A DNA stretch of 24,422 nt from CAZHGD01 sp964531735 (GCA_964531735.1 CAZHGD010000115.1:1-24422), one strand, 5' to 3'. Positions 8,496 through 17,168 are shown, counted from the stretch's first letter. The notes: a model not told the origin generated them from the sequence alone. Numbers and translations are program-made.

Positions 8496-8573
8496 GTGGC
8501 CACCCGCGCCGTACGCGACGCACTGCTGCCGAAGCTGCTGTCGGGGGCGATGCGGGTGGACGTGACGCCGTGA
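8496..8573 (+). pseudogene. 3' remnant of a type I restriction specificity subunit gene (hsdS)
   Basis: Codons 8499-8570 read ATRAVRDALLPKLLSGAMRV and then DVTP before TGA at 8571. The block RDALLPKLLSG followed by a short basic/valine end is characteristic of the C-terminus of HsdS, the DNA-recognition subunit of type I restriction-modification enzymes. The residues before about 8496 do not look like HsdS, and no hsdM or hsdR is present, so only the tail survives. Its TGA overlaps the GTG of the next transposase gene (GTGA at 8570-8573). The identification rests on one short motif. Confidence 0.55.
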
Positions 8574-9187
8574 ACGACCAGACCGGACGACATCATCGGC
8601 GGTCGATCCGACTGCCCGGCTACGACTATGCGCAGGCCGGGTGGTACTTCGTGACCTTTGTCACGCAGCAGCGGGAGTGCCTGCTGAGCCGGATCGTCGA
8701 CGCGACGGTGGTGTTGGAGCCGGCCGGGCAGGCGGTGCTGGATGTTGGCATGGCTCTGCCGGAGCGGTTCCCGACGGTGGTGCTGGACACGGTGGTGATC
8801 ATGCCGAACCACGTTCACGCCATCATCGGCCTGCTGCCAACCGATGCGGTTGCCGGGGGCGCTGCTTGCTGCGCCCCGACCGCCAACGCGACCGTCGCCA
8901 CCGGTGGGGGCGCTGCTTGCTGCGCCCCGACCGCCGCATCAACCACCGCGCTTGCGCTGGGTGCGGTGCTGCGGGCCTGGAAATCGTTGGCCGCGGTGGG
9001 GGTGAACGCGGCGCTGCGACGGGCCGGGCCGGTCTGGCAGCGCAACTACTACGAGCACATCATCCGTAGCGAGCGGTCGCTGGAGCGCATCCGGCAGTAC
9101 CTGCTGGACAACCCGTGGCGGTGGTCTCAGGACCGGGAGAACCCGGCCGCTGAAGCCCCGGAGCGACCGCAGGCCTGGCGCTACTGA
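8570..9187 (+). CDS. RAYT-like HUH transposase (Y1_Tnp family) with internal repeats
   Basis: A 205-aa protein starting at GTG 8570. Conserved sequence begins with RRSIRLPGYDYAQAGWYFVT, typical of IS200/REP-associated tyrosine transposases. The HUH motif is MPNHVHAII near residues 79-87, and the tyrosine region is NYYEHIIRSE followed by YLLDNPWRW. These single-strand endonucleases cut and rejoin DNA at hairpins. Between the HUH and Tyr regions is an unusual stretch in which GGAACCAPTA occurs twice, coded by a 30-bp direct repeat that is itself a hairpin (8855-8884 and 8906-8935). The start codon overlaps the stop of the hsdS remnant. The longer upstream frame to 8384 is not conserved-looking and was left out. 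No flanking inverted repeats were found. Confidence 0.8.
   Translation: MNDQTGRHHRRSIRLPGYDYAQAGWYFVTFVTQQRECLLSRIVDATVVLEPAGQAVLDVGMALPERFPTVVLDTVVIMPNHVHAIIGLLPTDAVAGGAACCAPTANATVATGGGAACCAPTAASTTALALGAVLRAWKSLAAVGVNAALRRAGPVWQRNYYEHIIRSERSLERIRQYLLDNPWRWSQDRENPAAEAPERPQAWRY
8855..8935. repeat. Two 30-bp hairpin repeats inside the transposase gene
   Basis: Two identical 30-bp copies (8855-8884 and 8906-8935) start 51 bp apart, so the reading frame is kept. Each contains GGGGCGC, an 8-base loop, then GCGCCCC, a REP-like stem-loop. The copies encode GGAACCAPTA twice. They look like REP units that landed in, or expanded in, the coding sequence. Confidence 0.85.
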
Positions 9188-9212
9188 CCGAGGCCCAACT
9201 CGCTCACCCGCC

Positions 9213-12200
9213 CTACGGCGCCGCCACCACCACCCGGAAGCCGACGTCGTAGACGCGCTGCCAGGGCTGGTACGCGCGGCGCACCGAGGAGCCGGCGTCG
9301 ACCGGGCGGTCAGCCCACGAGCCGCCGCGGGCCACTTTGCGCTCGCGGTTGGCCGCGTCGTTGCGGCCGTCGGCGTCCGCGTACGGGTAGGGCCGGTAAC
9401 TGCTCAGCGTCCATTCGCTGACGTTGCCGACCACGTCGTGCAGGCCCCAGGCGTTCGGCTCGGTCTGGGCCACGTGGTCGACCACGTACCAGCCATCGCG
9501 GAAGCGCTCGTCGTGCAGCGGGAAGTTCATCTCCGGCGGGTACGGGTTGCGCCGCTGCAACGCGCTGGGACCATCGAAGCCCATGCGGTACCAGCGCAGC
9601 GTCTGGTCGGCCAGGTTGGCATGGCGGCCGAAGTCGGTGGCCAGCGTGCCGTAAGGATACGGCGTGTCGGTGCCGGCGCGCGCGGCCCATTCCCATTGCG
9701 CCTCGGTCGGCAGCGTCACTTTCAGGCCGCTCTTCGCGCTCAGCCAGGCGCAGAAGCGCTGTGCGTCGTCCCAGGAGACGCGCGCCACGGGCTGGTCCGG
9801 ATGGTTGGCAATGTGGCCGGGCACCACGCGGTCGAGGGAGTGCATGTCGATGTAGCGCGTGTCGTGCTGCGGGTCGAAGCGCTCGTACAGCGCGTTGGTG
9901 ATCTCGGTGGTCGCCATCCAGAACGGCCGGGTCACGCGCACCAGCGCGCGCGGGCGCTCGTCGGGCGCGCCGTCCAGGCGGCCCATGACGAACTCGCCGG
10001 CGGGCACCCAGGCCAACGTCAGCTTCAGACCGCCGCCCAGGTCGAGCACCTGGCGCGGGCCGGCCGGGCCGGTCTGCTGCAACTGGCGTGCGTCGGACGG
10101 CGCCAGCGGGAAGCCCTTGGCCGTCAGACCGTCGGCCGCCACGGCGGCCTCGGGCGCGGGCGCCACGAATGGCACTGGCTGCCGCTGCTGGAAAGCCTGC
10201 GCTGCCGTCTCGTGCTCGCCCTCCGGGTCGGTGTTGTGCCCGGCGAAGACCACCGACAGTTCGCAGCGCCGCTGCCGCTGATCGCGGTTCTGCCACGGCG
10301 GCGGGCTCCAGCGGCCGTTCTTCGGCACGTTGAGGTCGATCCAGCAGTACAGCCGCTCGCGCGCCTCGCGGTCCAGGCGGTCGAGCGTCACGCCGTGGTG
10401 GCCCTTCTCCAGCATCTGCACCAGCAGACTGGTGGAGGCGTGGTACTCCAGCGGGGTCAGCAGCGCCATGTCGCTCTCCACGCCCGGCCGGTGCACGTAG
10501 GGGTGCAGCGTGTCGTAAGCCAGGTCGGGCGTGCGGAACGACGGCTTGCTGCGCGGGCCGACCTGCGGGGTGCCGTCGTGGCAGCCGCGGCAGTAGCGCT
10601 CCAGCACCGGATAGACCTCGTGCGCGAAGGCGAACGGTCGCGCCGGACCGTACCAGGGCGCCAGTGGCTCCGGGCGGCGTTGGTTGGCCAGGCAGCGCTT
10701 GGCCGGCAGCGACTCGCCACGCTGTTCGTGACAGCCGACGCACGAGACGTGCTCGCCGGGCATGCCCACCAGCCAGCTTCGCATCAACTGCAGCGCGCGG
10801 CCCTCACCGTCCAGCGGCTGGATGGAGACCGGCGTGTTGGCCGGAATCGCGAAGTTGGCCGAACCGTCGGCCTCGACGCTGGCCGTGCCCAGCATGCGCT
10901 TGACGTCCCAGCCGGCCTGCGTGCCGATCAGCGGGAAGCCCGCCTTGGCGTTGTAGCCGAAGTGGTAGGCAAAGAGGCGCAAGCGCTTGACGGTGCCGCG
11001 CGGCACACCGCGGAGGCCGGGACCGGCGTAGATGTCGGCGATGCGCACCTCGGCGGTGGTCGCGGCCGGGTCCACGCGGTCGGGAATCACCGGCGGCCGC
11101 GGCCGCGGCACGAACGGCTGCGGCTCGAACAGCGCCTCACCCTCGACTTCGGCCAGCAGCGTCTGGTTGTCGAACACGTCGACCAGGTAGATGCCCCACA
11201 AGCTGTTCGGCGCGGGCTTGGCGGCCACCAGGAAGTACTTGCTGCTCAGCGGCCACGGGTGCGTCGTCAGGTTCGGGCGCTCCTTGCGGTAGACGTGGTC
11301 GATGATGGCGTCGCAGACGGTGCCGGCCACGGGCTGCCCGTGCCCGGGAAACAGTTGCAGGAACCCGCTGCGCTCGGCCGGCACCACTTCGGGCGTGACG
11401 GCAATCGGCTCGCCCTCGACGCCCCACTCCTTCGACTTCGGCCGATAGCGGAACGGGTAGCTGCCGGCCAGACCGGGATCGAGCAGCGCCAGGCGGCCGC
11501 AGTCGCCGAAGTCGTGGTGTCCGCTGATGATGCCGACCAGACGCGAGGGATGGCCGGGAATCGGCTTGGCGAAGCGGAACGCCGTGGGGAACCACGAGTT
11601 GCTGCCGTAGAGCGCCATCTGCTCGGTGCCATCGGGGTTCATGCTCATGCGGCGGCGCGAGAAGTAGTGCGGGATGTCGCCGTACTCCCACCGCTGGTAG
11701 AGCACGCGCCCGTCGTTCAGCACGGTCGGATCGTTGTCGCTGTCCTGGTCGAAGGTGAGCTGTCGCAAGGCCTTGGTGGCCGGGTCGAGCAGGTAGAGAC
11801 TGGCCACCTGGCCCTGGCCGTCGAGGCACGGCAGACCGTAGTAGTTGCCGGTGGAGCAGAGCACGATGCGCCCGTCGGGCAGCCAACAGGGGTCGAAGAA
11901 GTCGAGGTCGGGGTAGTTGGTGGGCGTGAGCTGCTGCAGTCCGCTCCCGTCGGCGCGCACTGACCAGACGGCCCAGCGGCCGGTGGCGTCGGGACTGCTG
12001 AACAGCAGGCGGTCGGCCGGCCAGTCCAGGCGCACATCGCGCAGCAAGCGCCCGTCGGGCCGATGGTAGAGCGACTCCAACCGCGGTTGGCCGCGCAGGT
12101 TGGAGACCACGGCGACCTCGTTGTCGAAGCCGGTCCGTTGCGCCGCGGTGTGGTTCTGGAAGTTGGTGGCCACGAAGCCGGCATCGGCGCTGACCACCTG

Positions 12201-13046
12201 CCGGGCGCGCGCGCCGCCGAACTTGCGGCGCACCACCAGCAGCCGGTCGAAGTCGAGCAACGGGTTGGCCACCAGCGCGGTGCGGACATCGGCCAGCAGG
12301 CGGTCGATGGCCGCGGTGTCCACCGGTTGACCCGCGGCGGCGACCTGGAGTATCCGCGTGCGCTCCTGCTCGAACCGCGCCACCGTCTGCCGGTGCGTGG
12401 CCGCGTCGTAGCGGCCGGCGAACTCGTGGGCGAGATCGTCGACAGCCAGGCGGAGGTGCGCCGGGTCGGCCGCTTCCAGCGCCGCGAGCCGGGCCTGCTC
12501 GTGCGCCTTCTGAAGGCGCAGCCGTTTCCGTTCGGCGCGCTCGGCGGCCGTGCGGCGGGGCAGCTTCCAGCCGTCTGGCCACGGCTGTGCACACTCGAAG
12601 CGTAGCGCGCAGATGTGCGGCATGGGCCCGGCGCACTGCAACCGCAGCGTGTGCGTGCCGCGCGTGACGGCCAGCGTGCCCTGCCGCTCCCACTTGGCCG
12701 ACTTGGTCTGCCAGGCGCCGGTCACACCGGTGAAGCCGGTCAGCACCTTCTTCTGGTCGAAGAGGATGTCCACCGGCCGCGCCTGCTGGGCGGCGAACAG
12801 CGCGAACACGGTGTAGTCGCCGGTGACCGGAAACTCGATCTCGTACTCGGTCCAGTTCGGCAGCTCGCCGCCGTTCCAGATGCACGACGGCCCGTCGGCA
12901 TACGGCTGGCCGGTCAGGCTGACCTGCACGTTGCCATCGTCGAAGTCGCGCGCCTCGATGGTGAACTCGGCGGCCCTGGCCGCCGACGTCAAGACACCAA
13001 GCAACAGGAGGGCGACCATCGCCGCGCGCGCGGGGATCCGAGTCAT
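9213..13046 (-). CDS. Secreted HzsA-related di-haem beta-propeller protein fused to an FGE-like domain
   Basis: A 1277-aa protein. The ATG at 13046 has GGAG 8 bases upstream and opens a signal peptide (RAAMVALLLLGVLTSAARA). Residues about 26-155 form a carbohydrate-binding-like sandwich, and about 160-260 is a charged helical linker. About 270-640 is a TolB-type beta-propeller (LLFSSPDATGRWAVWSV, DFFDPCWLPDGRIVLCS, MSMNPDGTEQMALYG) resembling the middle part of hydrazine synthase alpha-related proteins. Two c-type haem sites follow, CVGCH (769-773) and CRGCH (819-823). About 1000-1277 is an FGE/SUMF1-like domain (VPAGEFVMG, PTEAQWEWAARAGT, VVGNVSEW, ARGGSW, VGFRV). The FGE part lacks the C-terminal cysteines used to make formylglycine, so it is probably not a sulfatase activator. 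It is exported. The function is unknown, and hydrazine synthesis is not implied. Confidence 0.75.
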   Translation of the reverse strand: MTRIPARAAMVALLLLGVLTSAARAAEFTIEARDFDDGNVQVSLTGQPYADGPSCIWNGGELPNWTEYEIEFPVTGDYTVFALFAAQQARPVDILFDQKKVLTGFTGVTGAWQTKSAKWERQGTLAVTRGTHTLRLQCAGPMPHICALRFECAQPWPDGWKLPRRTAAERAERKRLRLQKAHEQARLAALEAADPAHLRLAVDDLAHEFAGRYDAATHRQTVARFEQERTRILQVAAAGQPVDTAAIDRLLADVRTALVANPLLDFDRLLVVRRKFGGARARQVVSADAGFVATNFQNHTAAQRTGFDNEVAVVSNLRGQPRLESLYHRPDGRLLRDVRLDWPADRLLFSSPDATGRWAVWSVRADGSGLQQLTPTNYPDLDFFDPCWLPDGRIVLCSTGNYYGLPCLDGQGQVASLYLLDPATKALRQLTFDQDSDNDPTVLNDGRVLYQRWEYGDIPHYFSRRRMSMNPDGTEQMALYGSNSWFPTAFRFAKPIPGHPSRLVGIISGHHDFGDCGRLALLDPGLAGSYPFRYRPKSKEWGVEGEPIAVTPEVVPAERSGFLQLFPGHGQPVAGTVCDAIIDHVYRKERPNLTTHPWPLSSKYFLVAAKPAPNSLWGIYLVDVFDNQTLLAEVEGEALFEPQPFVPRPRPPVIPDRVDPAATTAEVRIADIYAGPGLRGVPRGTVKRLRLFAYHFGYNAKAGFPLIGTQAGWDVKRMLGTASVEADGSANFAIPANTPVSIQPLDGEGRALQLMRSWLVGMPGEHVSCVGCHEQRGESLPAKRCLANQRRPEPLAPWYGPARPFAFAHEVYPVLERYCRGCHDGTPQVGPRSKPSFRTPDLAYDTLHPYVHRPGVESDMALLTPLEYHASTSLLVQMLEKGHHGVTLDRLDREARERLYCWIDLNVPKNGRWSPPPWQNRDQRQRRCELSVVFAGHNTDPEGEHETAAQAFQQRQPVPFVAPAPEAAVAADGLTAKGFPLAPSDARQLQQTGPAGPRQVLDLGGGLKLTLAWVPAGEFVMGRLDGAPDERPRALVRVTRPFWMATTEITNALYERFDPQHDTRYIDMHSLDRVVPGHIANHPDQPVARVSWDDAQRFCAWLSAKSGLKVTLPTEAQWEWAARAGTDTPYPYGTLATDFGRHANLADQTLRWYRMGFDGPSALQRRNPYPPEMNFPLHDERFRDGWYVVDHVAQTEPNAWGLHDVVGNVSEWTLSSYRPYPYADADGRNDAANRERKVARGGSWADRPVDAGSSVRRAYQPWQRVYDVGFRVVVAAP

Positions 13047-13114
13047 GGCAGTGCTCCACAGCCATTCGCTGAGGTGGATTCGCACGCGGTGGTACCAGCA
13101 CCTTCTGGGCCACC

Positions 13115-13143
13115 TTGCCCGGCCCGCGCCGCTCTGCTACGCT
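13115..13143 (+). promoter_or_regulatory. Promoter of the URO-D-like gene
   Basis: TTGCCC (13115-13120), 17 bases, TACGCT (13138-13143). It lies in the 118-base divergent gap between the HzsA-related gene and the URO-D-like gene. The predicted start of transcription, near 13150, leaves GGAG (13152-13155) inside a short leader. Confidence 0.55.
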
Positions 13144-13164
13144 GGCGCGGCGGAGCCACTGACC

Positions 13165-14109
13165 ATGCCTAGCCCGCGCGAAAGCGCCATCACCGCGTTG
13201 ACCGGCGGCCGGCCGACCGGCCTGGTGCCCACGTTCGAGCTGGAGTTCCAACTGACCGAGGAGTTCTTCGGCCGGCCGTGGTTCGGCGGCGGCGCGTTCC
13301 ACAACGTCAGCGCGGCCGAACGCGAGCGGCTGCTCGACCAGATCGTCGATGACTACGTGACGTGCTACGAGGCGCTCGACTACTGCATCCTGTTCGAGAC
13401 CCGCGCGCCCGATGACGAGGCCCGCCTCGAGGTCATCCGGCGCATCCGGCAGCGCGCGGGCGACCGCTACCTGTTCATGTGCCACGGCGATGCCACCTAC
13501 GGCATCCCCACCGGGCAGAACATGATCCAGCACAGCGTGGACCTCGTCGAGCGGCCCGACGAGATGAAGCGCCAGGCCGATGCCATGGTCGACGCGGCGT
13601 TGGCGCGCGGCCGGCGACTCATCGATGGTGGCCTCGACGGCTTCGTGCTCTGCGCCGACTACTGCCTCAACACCGGGCCGTTTCTCTCGCCGGCGATGTT
13701 CCGCGAGTTCGTGACGCCATACCTGGCGCGCCTGGTCCAGGGCTACCGCGCCATGGGCGCCTACGTGATCAAGCACACCGACGGCAACATCATGCCGATT
13801 CTGGACGATCTGGTGGCCGGCGAGCCGCACGGCCTGCACTCGCTCGATCCGCAGGGCGGCGTCGATCTCGCCGAGGTCAAGCGCCGCATCGGCGACCGCG
13901 TCTGCCTCATCGGCGGCGTGAACTGCGGCCTGCTGCAGACCGGTACCGACGAGGAGTGTCGCAACGACATCCTCCACGCGTTGCGCTCGGGCATGCCGGG
14001 TGGACGCTACATCCTGTCCACCAGCAACGTCGCCTTCAAGGGCATGCCGCCGGAGCGCTACCAGATGCTCCTGAACCTGCGGCGCGAGTTCGGCTGGTAC
14101 GCCGACTGA
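13165..14109 (+). CDS. Uroporphyrinogen decarboxylase-like (URO-D superfamily) protein
   Basis: A 314-aa cytoplasmic TIM-barrel protein. The ATG at 13165 has GGAG 9 bases upstream. URO-D/MtaA-like features include the N-terminal RESAITALTGGRPTGLVP (the family's substrate-loop region), FMCHGDATYGIP, GGLDGFVLCADYCLNTGPFLSP, the strand-helix KHTDGNIMPILDDLV, HSLDPQGGVDLAEVKRRIG, CLIGGVNC, and GGRYILSTSNV near the end. True HemE acts in haem synthesis. These shorter, divergent relatives next to sugar-degradation genes are thought to include corrinoid or other methyltransferases, and their substrate is usually unknown. I do not assign haem synthesis. It is divergent from the HzsA-related gene and converges on the GHL10-like gene with a 6-base gap. 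Confidence 0.75.
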   Translation: MPSPRESAITALTGGRPTGLVPTFELEFQLTEEFFGRPWFGGGAFHNVSAAERERLLDQIVDDYVTCYEALDYCILFETRAPDDEARLEVIRRIRQRAGDRYLFMCHGDATYGIPTGQNMIQHSVDLVERPDEMKRQADAMVDAALARGRRLIDGGLDGFVLCADYCLNTGPFLSPAMFREFVTPYLARLVQGYRAMGAYVIKHTDGNIMPILDDLVAGEPHGLHSLDPQGGVDLAEVKRRIGDRVCLIGGVNCGLLQTGTDEECRNDILHALRSGMPGGRYILSTSNVAFKGMPPERYQMLLNLRREFGWYAD

Positions 14110-14115
14110 GCCGGC

Positions 14116-15693
14116 TCACGCCACGCCCGGCCGCCAGACGTGCAGTTCCAGCTTCTCCAGGTAGAGCTGCCGGCAGCAGTGCGGCGCCTGCGCCGCGACC
14201 GCCAGCGTCACCGCGTTGCGGCCCGGGCAGAGCGCGGCCGGATCCACCGTCCACGTCGCCCGGCAGAGCTGCTGCGCCGGGTTCACCGGGTAGACGCTGT
14301 TCCGGCCCGACGCCCACTCCGGCGAGTTCGGGGCCAGGATCTGCGGGTCCCGGTGCGCGAAGTCCAGGTCGGGCTCGCCCAGCGGCCGCCCGTTGAGCGT
14401 GGCCGCGAACCGGTCGCCCGGCACTGCCTCCGAGATCACCGCGCGGAGCGTCAGTGCGCGGTCGGCAGGCGGCTGGTCACCGGCGCGCAGGACGATCGCC
14501 GCCGGGGTGCCGTCGTAGCGCAGCGGACAAGGCAGTGGCGCCCCTTCGTTGCGGTTGAACGCGCCCTCGGCCCAGGGATAGCCCCCGCGGCGCTCGACCG
14601 GACAGAGCTGGTCGGCCTCGCGCAGCGCCGCACCATCACCCAGCTCCAGGTAGGCCTGCTGCTGCGAGAGCGGCCCGGGCCAGGCGCCGTGCGCTGTGTA
14701 CACCTCCGGCGGCGCGGCGTGCCAGTTGAAGGTCACCACGCCGTCGGCGCCTTCGTGGTACCAGGCGGCGGCGACGCCGCGGAAGACCTCGACCGGCGGG
14801 TGCCGGTAGCCGTCGCTGGCATGGTGGTCGTCCAGGCACGGGTACAGCCGCACGTCCGGACCGACCAGCGCGCGGTACTCGGCCACGTCCACCTGGAACG
14901 AGCGCGAGCCCAAGGTCAGCAGATCGACCAGTCGCTCGGCGGTCCAGGCGCCGACGTCGAGCCCGTCGACGCGGCACTCGGCCAGGTTGCCGGGCACCTT
15001 GGCCGCCAGGAGCAGCGGCCGACCGCGCTGGGCCGCCACCTCCTGGAGCATCTGCCGGACGCTCCGCAGGAACGCGGTGACGTGCTCGCGCAGCTCCCAC
15101 TGCCGGCCGACCGGCAGGATCGGCACGTGCCGCGCGAAGTCGATCTGGAAGCCGTCGAAGTCGTAGTTCTCGGCCAGTTCGCGCAGGATGGCCAGCTTGT
15201 AGGCGCGCAGCTCAGGCACGGCCAGGTTCCACAGCCCCTGCCACCACCAGGTGCGGATGAGCCAGTCCGGATGCGCCGCCTTGACCGGGTTCACCGTGTG
15301 CATCTCGAGCCCGTTGGCGCCCACGTCTACTTCGGCGATGCGGTGGTGCCAGAACGCTTCCAGTCCGCGCTGATGTGTCTGAGCGCAGTAGATCGCCGGC
15401 CAGTCGAGCCCGTCGCGCAGCCACTGTTGCACCACCGGGTGAGGTGACGGCGGCAGCACCTGACTCGGATAGGCGGCGTAGTTGCCATAGGCACAGTCCC
15501 ACCAGATGCCGTCCACCTGGCTGCCGGGCTGGTCGAGGTACTGGAAGCCGACGGCCAGCCACTCGTCGACGGTCTGGGTGAGCGGTGACGGCGGCATGCC
15601 CAGGGCGTCGTACTGCACGACGATGCGCCGCCGGCGGGCGGCGGCGCGCTGGTGGGCGGGACTGAGTTCGAGGGGTGCCGCGGAGGTCGCCAT
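14116..15693 (-). CDS. Glycosyl-hydrolase-like TIM-barrel protein (GHL10-like)
   Basis: A 525-aa protein. I chose the ATG at 15693, 60 bases inside the longest frame, because GGAG lies 8 bases upstream. There is no signal peptide. Residues about 25-340 look like a TIM barrel: IVVQYDALGMP, VDGIWWDCAYGNY (60-72), LEMHTVNPVKAAHPDWL (129-145), YDFDGFQIDFARHVP (177-191), LLLAAKVPGN and GVVTFNWHA. The strand ending DGFQIDF matches the putative catalytic strand of GHL10/GH13-like hydrolases, where D185 would be an active-site acid (inferred). About 390-525 is a beta domain of the kind that packs against such barrels (ATLNGRPLGEPDLDF). It shares a 116-base divergent region with the GH4 gene, so the two are probably co-regulated in galactoside use. 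Confidence 0.7.
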   Translation of the reverse strand: MATSAAPLELSPAHQRAAARRRRIVVQYDALGMPPSPLTQTVDEWLAVGFQYLDQPGSQVDGIWWDCAYGNYAAYPSQVLPPSPHPVVQQWLRDGLDWPAIYCAQTHQRGLEAFWHHRIAEVDVGANGLEMHTVNPVKAAHPDWLIRTWWWQGLWNLAVPELRAYKLAILRELAENYDFDGFQIDFARHVPILPVGRQWELREHVTAFLRSVRQMLQEVAAQRGRPLLLAAKVPGNLAECRVDGLDVGAWTAERLVDLLTLGSRSFQVDVAEYRALVGPDVRLYPCLDDHHASDGYRHPPVEVFRGVAAAWYHEGADGVVTFNWHAAPPEVYTAHGAWPGPLSQQQAYLELGDGAALREADQLCPVERRGGYPWAEGAFNRNEGAPLPCPLRYDGTPAAIVLRAGDQPPADRALTLRAVISEAVPGDRFAATLNGRPLGEPDLDFAHRDPQILAPNSPEWASGRNSVYPVNPAQQLCRATWTVDPAALCPGRNAVTLAVAAQAPHCCRQLYLEKLELHVWRPGVA

Positions 15694-15746
15694 GGTCCAG
15701 GCTCCGGTGGTGGTTGGCGCCCATTGGCCACCGGCGATGGTGATCC

Positions 15747-15775
15747 TTGCCACCTGTCGGTATCCGCGGTACCCT
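15747..15775 (+). promoter_or_regulatory. Promoter of the GH4 alpha-galactosidase gene
   Basis: TTGCCA (15747-15752), 17 bases, TACCCT (15770-15775). An imperfect inverted repeat, GGTAtCCGCGGtACC, spans about 15759-15773 and overlaps the -10, so it may be a repressor site (weak). It lies in the shared gap with the divergent GHL10-like gene. Confidence 0.55.
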
Positions 15776-15809
15776 GACCGCTGACACCACCCAGTGGAGC
15801 GGATTGAGC

Positions 15810-17144
15810 ATGGCCAAGAAGATTACGTTCATCGGCGCGGGCAGCTTCGGGTTCACCCGGGGCCTGGTCCGTGACATCCTGACCTTCGAAGCGTTCAAGG
15901 ATGCCGAAATCGTTCTCATGGATATCGACGACGAGCGCCTGGCATTCGCCGAGGCGGGCGTCAAGCGGATCATCGAAGCCGGCAACTACCCGGCCAAGCT
16001 GACCGTCACCAAGGACCGCCGCCAGGCCCTCGAAGGCGCCGACGGCGTCTCGACCACCATCCTGCAGGGCGGCCCGCAGGTCTTCCGCACCGATATCGAG
16101 ATTCCGAAGCAGTACGGCGTCGACATCAACGTCGGCGACACCCGCGGCCCGTCGGGCATCTTCCGCGCCCTGCGCACCATCCCCGAGATGCTCGAGATCG
16201 CCCAGGACGTGGCCGAGGTCTGCCCGAAGGCCATCTGGCTGAACTACACCAACCCCATGGCGATGCTCTGCAGCGCCATCCAGAAGGTGTACCCGCAGTT
16301 GTCGGTCACCGGTCTGTGCCACAGCGTGCAGGGCACCGCGGGCATGCTGGCCAACTGGATCGGCGCCCCGCACAACGAGATCACCTACTTCTGCGCCGGC
16401 ATCAACCACCAGGCCTTCTACCTGAAGTACGAGTGGAACGGCGAGGATGCCTACCCGCTGATCCACAAGGCCATCACCGAGCGACCGGAGGTCTACAACG
16501 AGGAGCAGGTCCGCAATGAGATGTACCTGCACCTCGACTACTACGTCACCGAGTCCAGCGGCCACAACAGCGAGTACAACGCCTGGTTCCGCAAGCGGCC
16601 CGACCTGATCGAGAAGTACTGCACCAACGGCACCGGCTGGAACCCCGGCCACTACGCCTACATCCTGAACGAGTACCTCAAGCGGTCGGATGACTGGCGC
16701 GAGATCATCAAGGCCGAGCTCGAGAAGCCGGTCCACCTCGAGCGTGGGCACGAGTACGCGGCGTCGATCTTCAACGCCATTTTCGGCGACCACACCACCT
16801 TCGAGTTCAACGGCAACGTGCCGAACTTCGGCCTGATCGACAACCTGCCCTATGGCTGCTGCGTCGAAGTGCCGACGTTCGCCACGCAGCGCGGCCTCGA
16901 CGCGGTCAAGGTCGGCGCGCTGCCGGCGCAGTTGGCGGTGCTCAACAACATCAGCGCCCGCTGCGAAGAACTGGCCGTGGAAGGCGCCATCGAGGGCGAT
17001 GCCCGCAAGGTCTTCCACGCCGTGCTGTTCGACCCGCTGACCAGCGCCGTGCTGTCCATGGCCGAGACCAAAAACATGGTCAACGACATGCTGGCGGCCA
17101 ACCAGGTCTACCTGCCGCACTTCAAGAGCCTGAAGGTCGACTGA
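15810..17144 (+). CDS. melA: Alpha-galactosidase, GH4 family (MelA-like)
   Basis: A 444-aa cytoplasmic enzyme. The ATG at 15810 has GGAG about 10 bases upstream and is preferred over the longer frame, which would run through the promoter. The N-terminal Rossmann NAD site is ITFIGAGSFGFTRGL (5-19). GH4 signature blocks follow: NVGDTRGP (107-114), LNYTNPMAM (144-152), GLCHSVQGT (168-176) and CAGINHQAF (195-203). C170 and H200 are the metal ligands expected from the family, and NYTNP is the NAD/substrate loop. GH4 enzymes cleave by an NAD+- and Mn2+-dependent oxidation-elimination route instead of two carboxylates. The MelA-type subgroup (about 450 aa) acts on alpha-galactosides such as melibiose. 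Everything expected is present. A strong hairpin terminator follows. Confidence 0.9.
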   Translation: MAKKITFIGAGSFGFTRGLVRDILTFEAFKDAEIVLMDIDDERLAFAEAGVKRIIEAGNYPAKLTVTKDRRQALEGADGVSTTILQGGPQVFRTDIEIPKQYGVDINVGDTRGPSGIFRALRTIPEMLEIAQDVAEVCPKAIWLNYTNPMAMLCSAIQKVYPQLSVTGLCHSVQGTAGMLANWIGAPHNEITYFCAGINHQAFYLKYEWNGEDAYPLIHKAITERPEVYNEEQVRNEMYLHLDYYVTESSGHNSEYNAWFRKRPDLIEKYCTNGTGWNPGHYAYILNEYLKRSDDWREIIKAELEKPVHLERGHEYAASIFNAIFGDHTTFEFNGNVPNFGLIDNLPYGCCVEVPTFATQRGLDAVKVGALPAQLAVLNNISARCEELAVEGAIEGDARKVFHAVLFDPLTSAVLSMAETKNMVNDMLAANQVYLPHFKSLKVD

Positions 17145-17168
17145 CCGCCGGCGCTTGCGCCTGACGTC

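Noticed and set aside
9438..11963. A long plus-strand frame of 841 codons
   Set aside because: It is antisense to the HzsA-related gene, is rich in Arg/Ala/His, and shows no motifs. Long shadow frames are expected at this GC content.
9213..13046. Hydrazine synthase (anammox) function
   Set aside because: Only the middle propeller and haem motifs resemble HzsA. No HzsB/C genes are nearby, and the fusion to an FGE-like domain and the sugar context point elsewhere.
12823..13164. A longer URO-D-like protein starting at 12823
   Set aside because: The extra part runs antisense through the HzsA-related gene and across the promoter at 13115-13143.
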